A stretch of 44,722 bases of DNA, from positions 46,826 through 91,547 of the forward strand of contig NZ_KB892385.1 in the NCBI RefSeq assembly GCF_000373765.1, read 5' to 3'. The translations under genes and the position numbers were made by a program. How positions within the stretch are numbered: the stretch's first letter is position 1; each line of letters opens with the position of its first letter. Positions 8,570-15,922 of the stretch are shown here, piece by piece. Source of the stretch: Legionella shakespearei DSM 23087. Lineage in GTDB: Bacteria > Pseudomonadota > Gammaproteobacteria > Legionellales > Legionellaceae. Under the pieces are notes generated by a model. The model saw only the letters and a list, made by a program, of their open reading frames with translations, ran no database searches and was not told where the DNA came from.

Positions 8570-8974
8570 ATAGTTAATGTGGGGAGAGCCGGATCAGCGC
8601 TGCTATTAAGTTAAGCGCTGCTCCACCGTCCCGCGGCTTGTCCGCGGTATCCAGAGATCTAAGTTCGGAGTGAGATTCCTGGATCCCGCGGACAAGCCGC
8701 GGGACGGCGGAATTCTTTAACTTGATGGTAGTGAGCCCAATTGGAACTGTTAATCCGGATTGGACTGATATTTTTATCCTGCATTTAAGGTTTATTTATG
8801 TTTTCTGGGGAAAACCTCAGTTTTTAACTCTAATACCTTGTTTTTTAGTCATTTTATTTTTCTTTTAAATTTTAAATCCCTCTTTTTTCCATTTTTCACA
8901 TTTGCTTATCTACTCTTCCACAACTAAGGTTACAGAGTCTGAAGTTGGACATAAATTTTATAAGGAGATTTAAA
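8570..8974. other. Gene-free stretch holding a family C palindrome
   Basis: After the orphan gene comes a family C element (8622-8711), then about 260 bp of T-rich DNA without a convincing frame. The last 30 bases carry the ribosome site of the small gene at 8975. No RNA gene was recognised. Confidence 0.6.
8622..8711. repeat. Palindromic repeat family C, copy 1
   Basis: Arms CCGTCCCGCGGCTTGTCCGC and GCGGACAAGCCGCGGGACGG are nearly perfect inverted repeats around a core with AGATCTAAG. The GC content is far above the surroundings. It is preceded by TTAAGTTAAGCGCT, a border also seen at other copies. Confidence 0.9.
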
Positions 8975-9166
8975 ATGACTCAGCCATATCAAGATAAAAG
9001 GGATTTTCAACAAAATATCCGCGACGATCAAAAAAATAAAAAAGATGGAATGGAGAAAAAACAGCAACATGGTTTTCATAAGCCTCAGGAGCCTGTCCAT
9101 AAAGGCAAAACCACTGGGAATGAAGAACATCAGCAAAGAACTGATCGTAACAAACCCACTCGCTAA
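8975..9166 (+). CDS. Small, very hydrophilic protein
   Basis: The 63 residues are almost entirely Lys, Gln, Asp, Glu, Asn and Gly-type (MTQPYQDKRDFQQNIRDDQK at the start), with no hydrophobic core, so the product is probably disordered. The ATG at 8975 has AAGGAG seven bases upstream; an upstream TTG is not supported. A strong terminator follows at 9175-9207, so this is a single-gene unit. Small hydrophilic proteins of this composition are often stress-induced, and the next gene is a response regulator. No family name is claimed. Confidence 0.75.
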   Translation: MTQPYQDKRDFQQNIRDDQKNKKDGMEKKQQHGFHKPQEPVHKGKTTGNEEHQQRTDRNKPTR

Positions 9167-9174
9167 TCTATTTT

Positions 9175-9207
9175 CCTGCCAACCTGGTTGGCAGGATTTC
9201 TTTATTT
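9175..9207 (+). terminator. Intrinsic terminator
   Basis: CCTGCCAACC (9175-9184) and GGTTGGCAGG (9186-9195) form a stem followed by ATTTCTTTATTT. It ends the small hydrophilic gene. Confidence 0.85.
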
Positions 9208-9307
9208 AGTCTATATATTAATATTATTCGTGAGAGCAGCTGTTTCCTGATTTTATCAAGCCGGCAGGCAATAATTGCTGACCCAGTACTTTTAGGCGAT
9301 ATCCAAA

Positions 9308-9955
9308 ATGATAAAAGTAAATGCACATAACAATGCAAGTAATGGCATTGTCTATATCATTGATGATGAGGCAGAAGTACGTGACGCCTTGAAGTTTCTT
9401 TTTGAAACAGTTCATTTGACTGTAGAGACCTTTTCTACAGCAGAGCAATTTCTTAAAGCTAATCCTGTTAAGGTTAAAGCGTGTGTCCTGGTTGATGTGA
9501 GGCTACCGGGAATGGGGGGCATTGATTTACTGGAATGGCTTAATGGACACGAAGACAGAATTCCCATCATTATGATGACGGGTTTTGGAGATATTGCTAC
9601 GGCATTGACTGCTATGAAAGCTGGAGCTAAAGACTTTATTGTAAAACCCTTTAATCCACAATCATTGTTAGAAAGTGTGAACAGATATCTTAATGACACC
9701 TCTGAATTTGGTAACCATTCTTTTGCCGATGTTGACAGTCGTTATGATACTCTTACTCCCCGAGAACATCAGATTTTAGATTTAATATATGAAGGCAAAT
9801 TGAACAAACAAATTGCAAGTGAGCTTTCAATTTCGTTATCTACAGTTGAGGCGCATCGGTCTGCGCTAATGGGTAAAATGCAAGTCAAAACCACCGCACA
9901 ATTAATCAAGCAGCATTTTGTCATGGAAGCAGAAAGGGGACGTAATTCTCGTTAA
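9308..9955 (+). CDS. FixJ/NarL-type response regulator (orphan)
   Basis: This 215-residue DNA-binding response regulator has a receiver domain (about 13-130). The acidic pocket is D19/D20, the phosphorylation site is D63 in LVDVRLPGMGG, a Thr is in MMTGFGD and a Lys is in FIVKPF. A LuxR-type helix-turn-helix lies at about 148-205 (PREHQILDLIYEGKLNKQIA, then STVEAHRSALMGKM). No kinase adjoins it. It is clearly paralogous to the regulator at 12502-13131, sharing DDEAEVRDAL versus DDETEVRDAL and the same ...TFST/TYET spacing. It may therefore be served by the same kinase at 11612. The ATG at 9308 lacks a strong Shine-Dalgarno sequence. Confidence 0.9.
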   Translation: MIKVNAHNNASNGIVYIIDDEAEVRDALKFLFETVHLTVETFSTAEQFLKANPVKVKACVLVDVRLPGMGGIDLLEWLNGHEDRIPIIMMTGFGDIATALTAMKAGAKDFIVKPFNPQSLLESVNRYLNDTSEFGNHSFADVDSRYDTLTPREHQILDLIYEGKLNKQIASELSISLSTVEAHRSALMGKMQVKTTAQLIKQHFVMEAERGRNSR

Positions 9956-10173
9956 ACCTATAGACCATTCTCTTGTGGTTTTCCCTGATAAGCGCGGGAA
10001 TACCTTCATTGAGGGAATGGATAAATTATTCCATTATTAAATGATAAACCTGATTAGGTTTTATTCATCAGGGAGTTATTATGGCCCTGAGCAACACATG
10101 AAGCAGATGATTCTGATGAGTGTGCAGGATGTACCATTAAGTCATTTTACTTGATGAATTTAAAAAGGAATTA

Positions 10174-10335
10174 ATGATGAATTTACTTGGATTGATTTTG
10201 TTGATTGTCATTTTACTGGCAGTCTTACCTACTTGGCCCTACAGTAGCGGCTGGGGTTATTATCCTAGTGGCGGCGTAGGATTACTGGTTATTATATTGA
10301 TTGTTTTGTTGTTAACTCGTGGTGGTCCGCCATAG
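10174..10335 (+). CDS. DUF3309-family small membrane protein
   Basis: The 53 residues have two hydrophobic segments (LLGLILLIVILLAVLPTWPY, then GGVGLLVIILIVLLL). They flank the Trp/Tyr/Gly-rich PTWPYSSGWGYYPSGG signature that I recognise from DUF3309 proteins. It should sit in the cytoplasmic membrane; the function is unknown. AAGGAA precedes ATGATG. The second ATG (10177) has the better spacing, so the start may be one codon later. It stands alone, followed closely by a 210-bp palindrome. Proteins of this type are common in stress and envelope gene sets of proteobacteria. Confidence 0.85.
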   Translation: MMNLLGLILLIVILLAVLPTWPYSSGWGYYPSGGVGLLVIILIVLLLTRGGPP

Positions 10336-10353
10336 GCGTCAAGATCACTGCCA

Positions 10354-10570
10354 TTAAGTTAACGTGAGTTTCGGATAAGAAAGTTGTTTGAGCCGGTCAT
10401 TACTTCGATGCCGTTCGGGCTGAGGAGGCGCGACAGCGCTGTCTCGAAGCCTTGGTATGGTGCTAAGGCTAAGGCTTCGAGACGAGGCTACCGCCTCTCC
10501 TCAGCCCGAACGGCATCGAAGTAATGACCGGCTCAAACAACTTTCTTATCCGGAACTGACGTTAAATTAA
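10354..10570. repeat. Long palindrome family B, copy 1
   Basis: The outer arms GGATAAGAAAGTTGTTTGAG and CTCAAACAACTTTCTTATCC are perfectly inverted. They continue inward through TTACTTCGATGCCGTTCGGG and its complement, nearly to the centre. Total length is about 210 bp with borders TTAAGTTAACGT / ACGTTAAATTAA. No coding content. Confidence 0.92.
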
Positions 10571-10644
10571 GGATTGAAACTTAAAATGTGGCAGGCTCTC
10601 GCTCTACTGAATAAAGGGGCTCCGTAGTCTCCGCGGCTTGTCCC

Positions 10645-10774
10645 TGCCCCTTCTACTCACGTCGTCCTGAGCGCGTCTTTTGGTGCGAAGGATCTCCAAA
10701 TACTGGCACCATGCCGCTTTCAGGAGGTCCTTCGCGCCAAAAGACGCGCTCAGGACGACGTGAGTAGAAGGGGC
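10645..10774. repeat. Palindromic repeat family D, copy 1
   Basis: GCCCCTTCTACTCACGTCGT at the left and ACGACGTGAGTAGAAGGGGC at the right are a perfect 20-bp terminal inversion. They continue into CCTGAGCGCGTCTTTTGG and its complement. The centre includes AATACTGGCACCATGCCGC. Confidence 0.92.
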
Positions 10775-10828
10775 ACGGACGGGGGAGTGTGCTATAATAT
10801 AAGTGTTAACTGTTGTAAGGAAAATCTG

Positions 10829-11005
10829 ATGCTTTATAGGTTGTTAGGTTATTATTTAAAAGCGAAATTACTGCGATTGGTCTTAGCCCGAATTAAGGGA
10901 ACCCGTTTTATGAAGTCAAAAAATTTGAAAACCATGAATTTGATGACTTATATTCTTGAATTGGCCGGTATGTATCTTTTGAAAAAGCGCAAAGGAACTC
11001 GCTAA
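10829..11005 (+). CDS. Small basic orphan protein
   Basis: The 58 residues are Leu- and Lys/Arg-rich (LGYYLKAKLLRLVLARIKGT), probably amphipathic helices, with no clear signal peptide. It is preceded by AAGGA about eight bases from the ATG. The longer frame from 10760 starts inside a palindrome and is rejected. A terminator hairpin follows at 11078-11101. It is convergent with the PRC-barrel gene. No family recognised. Confidence 0.6.
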   Translation: MLYRLLGYYLKAKLLRLVLARIKGTRFMKSKNLKTMNLMTYILELAGMYLLKKRKGTR

Positions 11006-11076
11006 TGTACAGATGGGGTGTTATTTTGTTTAAAATGGTACATTTCGATATATTCCCCCTAAAAAAAGCACATAGA

Positions 11077-11101
11077 GGCCGCCAGAAAACTGGCGGCTTT
11101 A
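11077..11101. terminator. Hairpin between convergent genes
   Basis: GCCGCCAG (11078-11085) and CTGGCGGC (11090-11097) enclose AAAA. On the plus strand a short T run follows; on the minus strand a T run lies about 10 bases beyond. It probably serves both convergent genes. Confidence 0.7.
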
Positions 11102-11103
11102 CG

Positions 11104-11454
11104 TTACATGTGGGTTCTGCCACTGCCATAATAAGTATTAATGGAATTTCTCCAGGTGGTATTGGACATGTCTGGCCAATGATCTTTATCAAATCCTGGG
11201 GAGTTTTTCAGTTTTTCTTTATCCAGTGGAATTTTGAAACAATCCTCTGATGCATCATAAGAGAATATGCTCCAGGGCAGGGCAAAGAGTTTGTCTCCCA
11301 TCCCTAAGAAACCACCATAAGACAGAACCACATAAGCAACTTGTCCTGAGGTTTTATCGAGCATAATTGCTTCCACTTTACCCAGGCTTTCATTTTGGAT
11401 GTTTTCGACATTGACACCGATAACATCATCCGCATTGACTATATTGGTATTCAT
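11104..11454 (-). CDS. PRC-barrel domain protein
   Basis: The 116-residue cytoplasmic protein has a PRC-barrel core at about residues 8-75. It shows the family's pattern of 'V...N..NE.LGKVEAIMLDK.SG.VAYVVLSYGGFLGMGDKLFALPW' as a discontinuous motif. PRC-barrels occur in photosynthetic reaction-centre H subunits and RimM, and stand-alone versions are often stress-linked. The ATG at 11454 is chosen because AAGGAGAGC precedes it; a start ten codons earlier would be open but unsupported. It shares the region with DUF3309 and DUF1328 proteins and two-component genes, which suggests a stress or envelope regulon. No ligand is known. Confidence 0.85.
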   Translation of the reverse strand: MNTNIVNADDVIGVNVENIQNESLGKVEAIMLDKTSGQVAYVVLSYGGFLGMGDKLFALPWSIFSYDASEDCFKIPLDKEKLKNSPGFDKDHWPDMSNTTWRNSINTYYGSGRTHM

Positions 11455-11611
11455 TTTGCTCTCCTTGTTGAAGAAAAAACTCATAGAAACCAGAGCTTAA
11501 AATCAGAATTTCTATGGAGATTTAATAAGACTGTCACAGTCCCTGAAGTCTTAGTCTTGTTAAGATTAGTTCATAATCTGGTCGGTTTGTATTAAGGAAT
11601 TCCCTAGGGAA

Positions 11612-12478
11612 TTAAGGATAACAACAAGTTAACTTATCGCCAGATTTGTCTTGAGTATTGATGGGCAAAGTAAACATAAACCAGGTTCCTGTGTTGTTAT
11701 CCCCATGCAGGCTTAACTCTCCGCCATGCTCTTCTATCAGGGTACAGCAGATTCCAAGCCCTATACCGGTACCATTGGGTTTTGTCGTAAAATAATTGTT
11801 CCATATTTTCTTTCCGAGTTTTGGCGGTATCCCTGGTCCATTGTCACGGACATGGACTTGAATAAAACCTTGAGAACATGTTGTTCTAATGGTTATTTCC
11901 GGTCTTTTTTCTGACGCATTGTTTAAGGCTTCAATGCTATTGCGAGCAAGGTTCAGCACTACCTGCATGATGTGAATTTTATTAGTCATTATTGTGGGTG
12001 GATTATCCATTAAATCAAGCTTTATCGTTAATTGAGCGTTTTCATCGTTAAGGACAACCAAAGTGTCTTGAATGAGCTGATTAATATCGGTTTTTTCAAC
12101 ATTGCAGTTTCCTGCATGCATTAATTTATTCATATTATGGATAATTTCACCTGCTAATCCCGCCTGTGCTGCAATTTTTTCCAGAGGTTCCAGCAGATGC
12201 TTTTTTATATCTTTATCCATTAACTGATTCGCTATGATATGGAGGCAACTACGGCTGTAAGCGGCAATGGCTGTCAGGGGCTGGTTCATTTCATGAGCGA
12301 GGACCGTGGCAGAACACATTGGATGTGAAGTGCTCTTATCCGCTTTGGGCTCTTGTCTGGCTTGAGCCAGCTCTTTTTTTAAAGAAAGAAGTTCCTGAGT
12401 TAACATTTTATTTTTTAATTTGTAGCCCGTTAATTCAGTTTTTAATTCATCCACTCGCTTTTCCAAATCAGATGACAT
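11612..12478 (-). CDS. Cytoplasmic sensor histidine kinase
   Basis: This 288-residue kinase lacks membrane segments and any recognisable PAS or GAF input domain. An N-terminal coiled coil (about 1-45) is followed by the H-box VLAHEMNQPLTAIAAY with phospho-acceptor H62, in the FixL-like subgroup style. The ATPase domain has an N-box (VLNLARNSIEAL), a G1 box (VRDNGPGIPP) and a G2 box (GTGIGLGIC). It lies 23 bp downstream of a FixJ-like regulator gene on the same strand, so the two form a two-component operon. The input may be cytoplasmic or come through a partner protein. The ATG has AAGGAATG upstream. Confidence 0.92.
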   Translation of the reverse strand: MSSDLEKRVDELKTELTGYKLKNKMLTQELLSLKKELAQARQEPKADKSTSHPMCSATVLAHEMNQPLTAIAAYSRSCLHIIANQLMDKDIKKHLLEPLEKIAAQAGLAGEIIHNMNKLMHAGNCNVEKTDINQLIQDTLVVLNDENAQLTIKLDLMDNPPTIMTNKIHIMQVVLNLARNSIEALNNASEKRPEITIRTTCSQGFIQVHVRDNGPGIPPKLGKKIWNNYFTTKPNGTGIGLGICCTLIEEHGGELSLHGDNNTGTWFMFTLPINTQDKSGDKLTCCYP

Positions 12479-12501
12479 TGTGACATTCCTTTTCGTGAAA
12501 T

Positions 12502-13131
12502 TTATCCCTGAGAATTATATGGGTAGCCTCTGGCAAATTTTGCCTGAAGATAAAGTTTGATCAGTTGAGCAAGATTTCTGGCGTGCATTTTCTGCATAAT
12601 ACTCGCTCTGTGAGCTTCAACTGTTGATATAGATACTGAGAGTTCATAAGCTATTTCTTTAGTTAATTTACCGTCCAATATCAAATCGATAATATTCAAC
12701 TCTCGCGATGACAAACTGTTAATGCGCTCATTAATGAGTTCCAAGGAGCTTAAATCTTCAGATTGGCTCATGCAGTTTTGTACTGTTTCTAAGAGTGATT
12801 GGTCATTTAAGGGTTTTAACAGAAAGTCTTTGGCCCCAGCTTTCATCGCCCGTACAGCCATGTGAATGTCTCCGTAACCTGTGATGATAATTACAGGTAA
12901 AGAGCTATTTTGGGTGTTCAATTGTTCCAGTAGTTCAAGGCCGCTCATCCCTGAAAGGCGGACATCTGTAATCAGGCATCCTTGGCTGGCATTAGGGTAT
13001 TTTTCGAGAAAAAGAGCCGCAGTTTCATAGGTTTCAACAGGTAATTGGATTGATTCAAAAAGACATCTCAATGCGTCCCTTACCTCTGTTTCATCATCAA
13101 CGATAAATACAGTCTGATTGCTTTTAGTCAT
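12502..13131 (-). CDS. FixJ-type response regulator, partner of the adjacent kinase
   Basis: About 209 residues from the ATG at 13131; an earlier GTG at 13155 would add eight. The receiver has D12/D13 and phospho-acceptor D56 in LITDVRLSGMSG, a Thr in IITGYGD and a Lys in FLLKPL. The C-terminal LuxR-type DNA-binding domain includes LTKEIAYELSVSISTVEAHR. It is first gene of the pair with the kinase at 11612. It closely resembles the orphan regulator at 9308, which suggests a duplication. Targets are unknown; the neighbouring small stress-type genes are candidates. Confidence 0.92.
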   Translation of the reverse strand: MTKSNQTVFIVDDETEVRDALRCLFESIQLPVETYETAALFLEKYPNASQGCLITDVRLSGMSGLELLEQLNTQNSSLPVIIITGYGDIHMAVRAMKAGAKDFLLKPLNDQSLLETVQNCMSQSEDLSSLELINERINSLSSRELNIIDLILDGKLTKEIAYELSVSISTVEAHRASIMQKMHARNLAQLIKLYLQAKFARGYPYNSQG

Positions 13132-13210
13132 TAATTTCTCATCCTGTAACACCAACCAGTTTTAATAATAGTCTTTTTTTGAGTAAAGGGTTAATTCCTG
13201 TTACAGAACC

Positions 13211-13687
13211 CTAATCGAGATGATCCAAAGGGATTGCAGTCGTTTCGCAAACAGAACGAAGTATAAAACTTGAATGGACGGTATCCACGCCATGAATAGC
13301 AGTTAATTTGTTTAATAAAAAAGATTGGTAGGCTTTCAGGTCAGGTACCATCACTTTCAACAGGTAATCAGCGGATTGGCCAGTAATTAAATAACACTGA
13401 ACCACTTCGGGCAGAAAACGCACTGTGTCTTCAAAAGCGCTCATCACTGCATGTTGGTGGTTGTTCAGGCCAACCATGACAATAACGGTCAATTGCAAGC
13501 CTAATTGTTCTGGTTCTAAAATGGCTACCTGTCGCTTGATATAGCCATGTTCTTCGAGAAGTTTTACCCGGCGCAGGCAGGGTGAAGGGGACAAGGCTAC
13601 CAGATCTGCCAATTCCTGATTACTGATTTGACAATTGGATTGTAAAATGTCGAGGATTTTTTTATCGATACGATCCAAGATCATCAT
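13211..13687 (-). CDS. Lrp/AsnC-family transcriptional regulator
   Basis: The 158 residues fit the family. An N-terminal helix-turn-helix (about 5-55: DRIDKKILDILQSNCQISNQ, then SPSPCLRRVKLLEEHGYI) is followed by an alpha-beta ligand-binding RAM domain (about 65-150) with GQSADYLLKVMVPD. These proteins bind amino acids or related small molecules and assemble into dimers and octamers. AGGAG precedes ATGATG at 13687/13684; the extra frame from 13702 is not needed. It is divergent from an MFS transporter, the usual arrangement in which the regulator controls the transporter and itself. The ligand is not predictable here. Confidence 0.92.
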   Translation of the reverse strand: MMILDRIDKKILDILQSNCQISNQELADLVALSPSPCLRRVKLLEEHGYIKRQVAILEPEQLGLQLTVIVMVGLNNHQHAVMSAFEDTVRFLPEVVQCYLITGQSADYLLKVMVPDLKAYQSFLLNKLTAIHGVDTVHSSFILRSVCETTAIPLDHLD

Positions 13688-13724
13688 GTAACTCCTGAGC
13701 ATAATATAACAGGGATATATAAAA

Positions 13725-13745
13725 TATTAGCATTATTGACTAATA
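13725..13745. promoter_or_regulatory. Possible Lrp-type operator in divergent region
   Basis: TATTAG (13725-13730) and CTAATA (13740-13745) are inverted around 9 bases in a very AT-rich 187-bp interval between the regulator and the transporter. This is consistent with a dyad site for an Lrp-family protein, but the arms are short. Confidence 0.35.
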
Positions 13746-13874
13746 ATATCATTAAATAAGATATTTTTACTCAATAAATTAAAATTTTATAGCAATATAA
13801 GCAATTTAATTTCAAATAAACAAGGGTAAAATATGCTCATATTGAGAGCACACTGTTTTTTTGTAGGAGAAATA

Positions 13875-15098
13875 ATGTCCAAGTCACGATTTACCGCCTG
13901 GTTTGTATGGATCATTGCATCGGTCTTTTATGCTTATCAATATATTTTACGGGTCATGCCAAACATTATGCTGGATGATATTACCCGGCAGTTTCATATC
14001 GATGCTACGGCATTTGGCCAATTTTCCGGGGTTTATTATCTTGGCTATTCCTTAATGCACTTGCCTATAGGCATTATGCTGGACCGGTTTGGTCCAAGAA
14101 AAATTATGTCGGGATGTATTTTACTGACAGTAATTGGAATGTTGCCTATAGTCTTCGCCGAACACTGGGTTTATCCTTTGATAGGTCGAGCATTAATCGG
14201 GATAGGTTCTTCTGCGGCAATCCTGGGTGTTTTTAAAATCATACGCATGGCATTTAAAGAAGAACACTTTTCACGCATGCTGAGTTTTTCTGTAATGATA
14301 GGATTAATTGGTGCTGTTTACGGTGGAGGGCCTGTTAGTGCTCTTTCTGCTAATCTGGGCTATCAGGCAGTTATAGAGATTTTTGTGGTCATTGGCTTAG
14401 GTTTGGCTTGCTTAACCTATTTTATTGTTCCGGAAATTGAAGCAGTACCTGCATCTTCGGTGTTAGCTGATGTCAAGGCGGTGTTTACCAACAAAACCAT
14501 TATTATGCTGTGCTGTTTTGCAGGATTAATGTTGGGACCGTTAGAAGGCTTTTCCGATGTATGGGGTTCCGGGTTTTTGAAAGAGGCTTATGACCTTAAT
14601 GCTGGAACGGCCAGCTATCTGCCTTCCATGATCTATGTAGGCATGTGTTTTGGTGCGCCGGTTTTAAGTTTGATTGCAGAAAAAACGGGTTACTATATAG
14701 GTACTGTTATCGCGGCAGGGGTAATTATGTGTGTCATTTTTACCGGCCTTGTACTGGGTGTCATGACGGTGTCTGGAATAACCTTGGGCTTTATTCTGGT
14801 AGGGGTGTGCTGTTCTTATCAGATTTTGGTGATTTATAAAGTCTCTACCTGTGTGCCAGATAATCTGGCGGGTCTGGCTACTGCGATTGCCAATATGATT
14901 ATCATGATGTTTGGCTACGCATTCCATAGTGTCATTGGTTTAGTCATTAACACGAATGGCGGCATTCATGAGGCTCAGGCTTTTGTTTATGGAATAGGGG
15001 TTATCCCAATCACTTTGGCTTTAGGGGTAGTGGGATTTTTGTTTATGTCAGCACCGGCGATATCCTCATTGCATACAGGAAGGGTGGAGCAAGCTTGA
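13875..15098 (+). CDS. MFS transporter
   Basis: The 407-residue inner-membrane protein has about 12 hydrophobic segments. The loop 2-3 signature GIMLDRFGPRK is the classical major facilitator motif A. The ATG at 13875 is preceded by GGAG; the frame from 13833 is longer but unsupported. It is divergent from an Lrp-type regulator that probably controls it, so an amino acid or related nutrient is a plausible substrate. Legionella uses MFS proteins of this class (for example the Pht family) for nutrient uptake in the phagosome, but I cannot place it in a particular subfamily. Confidence 0.9.
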   Translation: MSKSRFTAWFVWIIASVFYAYQYILRVMPNIMLDDITRQFHIDATAFGQFSGVYYLGYSLMHLPIGIMLDRFGPRKIMSGCILLTVIGMLPIVFAEHWVYPLIGRALIGIGSSAAILGVFKIIRMAFKEEHFSRMLSFSVMIGLIGAVYGGGPVSALSANLGYQAVIEIFVVIGLGLACLTYFIVPEIEAVPASSVLADVKAVFTNKTIIMLCCFAGLMLGPLEGFSDVWGSGFLKEAYDLNAGTASYLPSMIYVGMCFGAPVLSLIAEKTGYYIGTVIAAGVIMCVIFTGLVLGVMTVSGITLGFILVGVCCSYQILVIYKVSTCVPDNLAGLATAIANMIIMMFGYAFHSVIGLVINTNGGIHEAQAFVYGIGVIPITLALGVVGFLFMSAPAISSLHTGRVEQA

Positions 15099-15138
15099 TA
15101 TGGTTTTATCCCGTCTCACGGTCATTGAGTTTAGGAGT

Positions 15139-15229
15139 TCCGCCGTCCCGCGGCTTGTCCGCGGGATCCAGAGATCTAAGCTCAGAGTGACATTTCTGGA
15201 TCCCGCGGACAAGCCGCGGGACGGCGGAG
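15139..15229. repeat. Palindromic repeat family C, copy 2
   Basis: CCGCCGTCCCGCGGCTTGTC and GACAAGCCGCGGGACGGCGG are perfect inverted arms around an AGATCTAAGC core. It lies just after the MFS gene. Confidence 0.92.
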
Positions 15230-15290
15230 TGGCGCTTAACTTGCAGTGCGATCCTGTATCACGGCTTATGCCTGATACGGGATAAAGCTT

Positions 15291-15482
15291 CTATTGAGGG
15301 ACTGCTACAACCGGTGCAGCACCTGGAGCAAGTAAATTCATAACCAGCAATACTAAAAAGATAACAATAAATAAGAAGAACAGTACTCTGGCGATTTGCG
15401 TAGCGGTAGATGCAACGCCTCTAAAGCCAAAGGCACCCGCAACAATAGCTACTATTAAGAAAATCAAGGCCCAATATAACAT
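15291..15482 (-). CDS. DUF1328-family small membrane protein
   Basis: The 63 residues (MLYWALIFLIVAIVAGAFGF, then a second hydrophobic stretch) match the DUF1328/YtjA family of small inner-membrane proteins. Two transmembrane segments (about 3-22 and 32-53) are separated by GVASTATQIAR, as in the family. AAGGAGTTAATT precedes the ATG. The function is unknown; homologues are often stress-induced. It is monocistronic, with a repeat-filled gap upstream. Confidence 0.9.
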   Translation of the reverse strand: MLYWALIFLIVAIVAGAFGFRGVASTATQIARVLFFLFIVIFLVLLVMNLLAPGAAPVVAVPQ

Positions 15483-15657
15483 AATTAACTCCTTGTAATT
15501 AAGGCACTTATAAAGTGTAGACGTTTAATTACTGGTTGTAAAATATAGGGAATCATTGCCTGATCCAGGTTATCCCCCGGGGTACGTTGTCCTGTGAACC
15601 GAGGTTTGATCACCTCTTGGTTTATGTCCTGCATCAATGCTAAATCTGGCTTTGTGC

Positions 15658-15775
15658 CGCAACAAATTTTCTGCTTCCTCACGGTCGCGGCTCGGTTTCC
15701 GGTGCACGATGAAGTATCTACGAGCGCACGAAAACCGAGCCGCGACCGTGAGGAAGCGGAACAGTTATCCTGGCA
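15658..15775. repeat. Palindromic repeat family A, copy 3
   Basis: Arms TTCCTCACGGTCGCGGCTCG and CGAGCCGCGACCGTGAGGAA are perfectly inverted around a linker with GTGCACGATGAAGTA. Confidence 0.9.
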
Positions 15776-15845
15776 GGGACAGTGTTTCTGCCCTGAAGCC
15801 CTGGATACCTCGGACAAGCCGAGAGATGTCGGAGTGCTTCCCCGA

Positions 15846-15895
15846 TCCACGTCGTCCTGAGCGCGTTTTTTTGCGCGAAGGATCTCCTGCAAGCG
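15846..15895. repeat. Family D half-element
   Basis: CACGTCGTCCTGAGCGCG followed by GCGCGAAGGATCTCCTG is one arm of the family D palindrome; the inverted partner is missing. Confidence 0.75.
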
Positions 15896-15922
15896 ACATG
15901 GTGCCAGTGTTGTAGCCCGTAT

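Larger units (their letters stand above)
10336..10828. other. Gene-free stretch filled by two large palindromes
   Basis: This 490-bp gap is almost wholly a family B element (10354-10570) and a family D element (10645-10774). The remaining sequence holds the leader of the gene at 10829. Open frames reported across it are translations of the repeats. Confidence 0.75.
15483..15914. other. Gene-free stretch with two repeat families
   Basis: It contains a family A copy (15658-15775) and a family D half-element (15846-15895). The rest carries the leader of the DUF1328 gene on the minus strand. Frames of 88-135 codons here read through the repeats on both strands and are not genes. Confidence 0.7.

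Noticed and set aside
15485..15915. Overlapping open frames of 88-135 codons on both strands
   Set aside because: They translate the family A and D palindromes and have no ribosome sites; the same peptides appear at other repeat copies.
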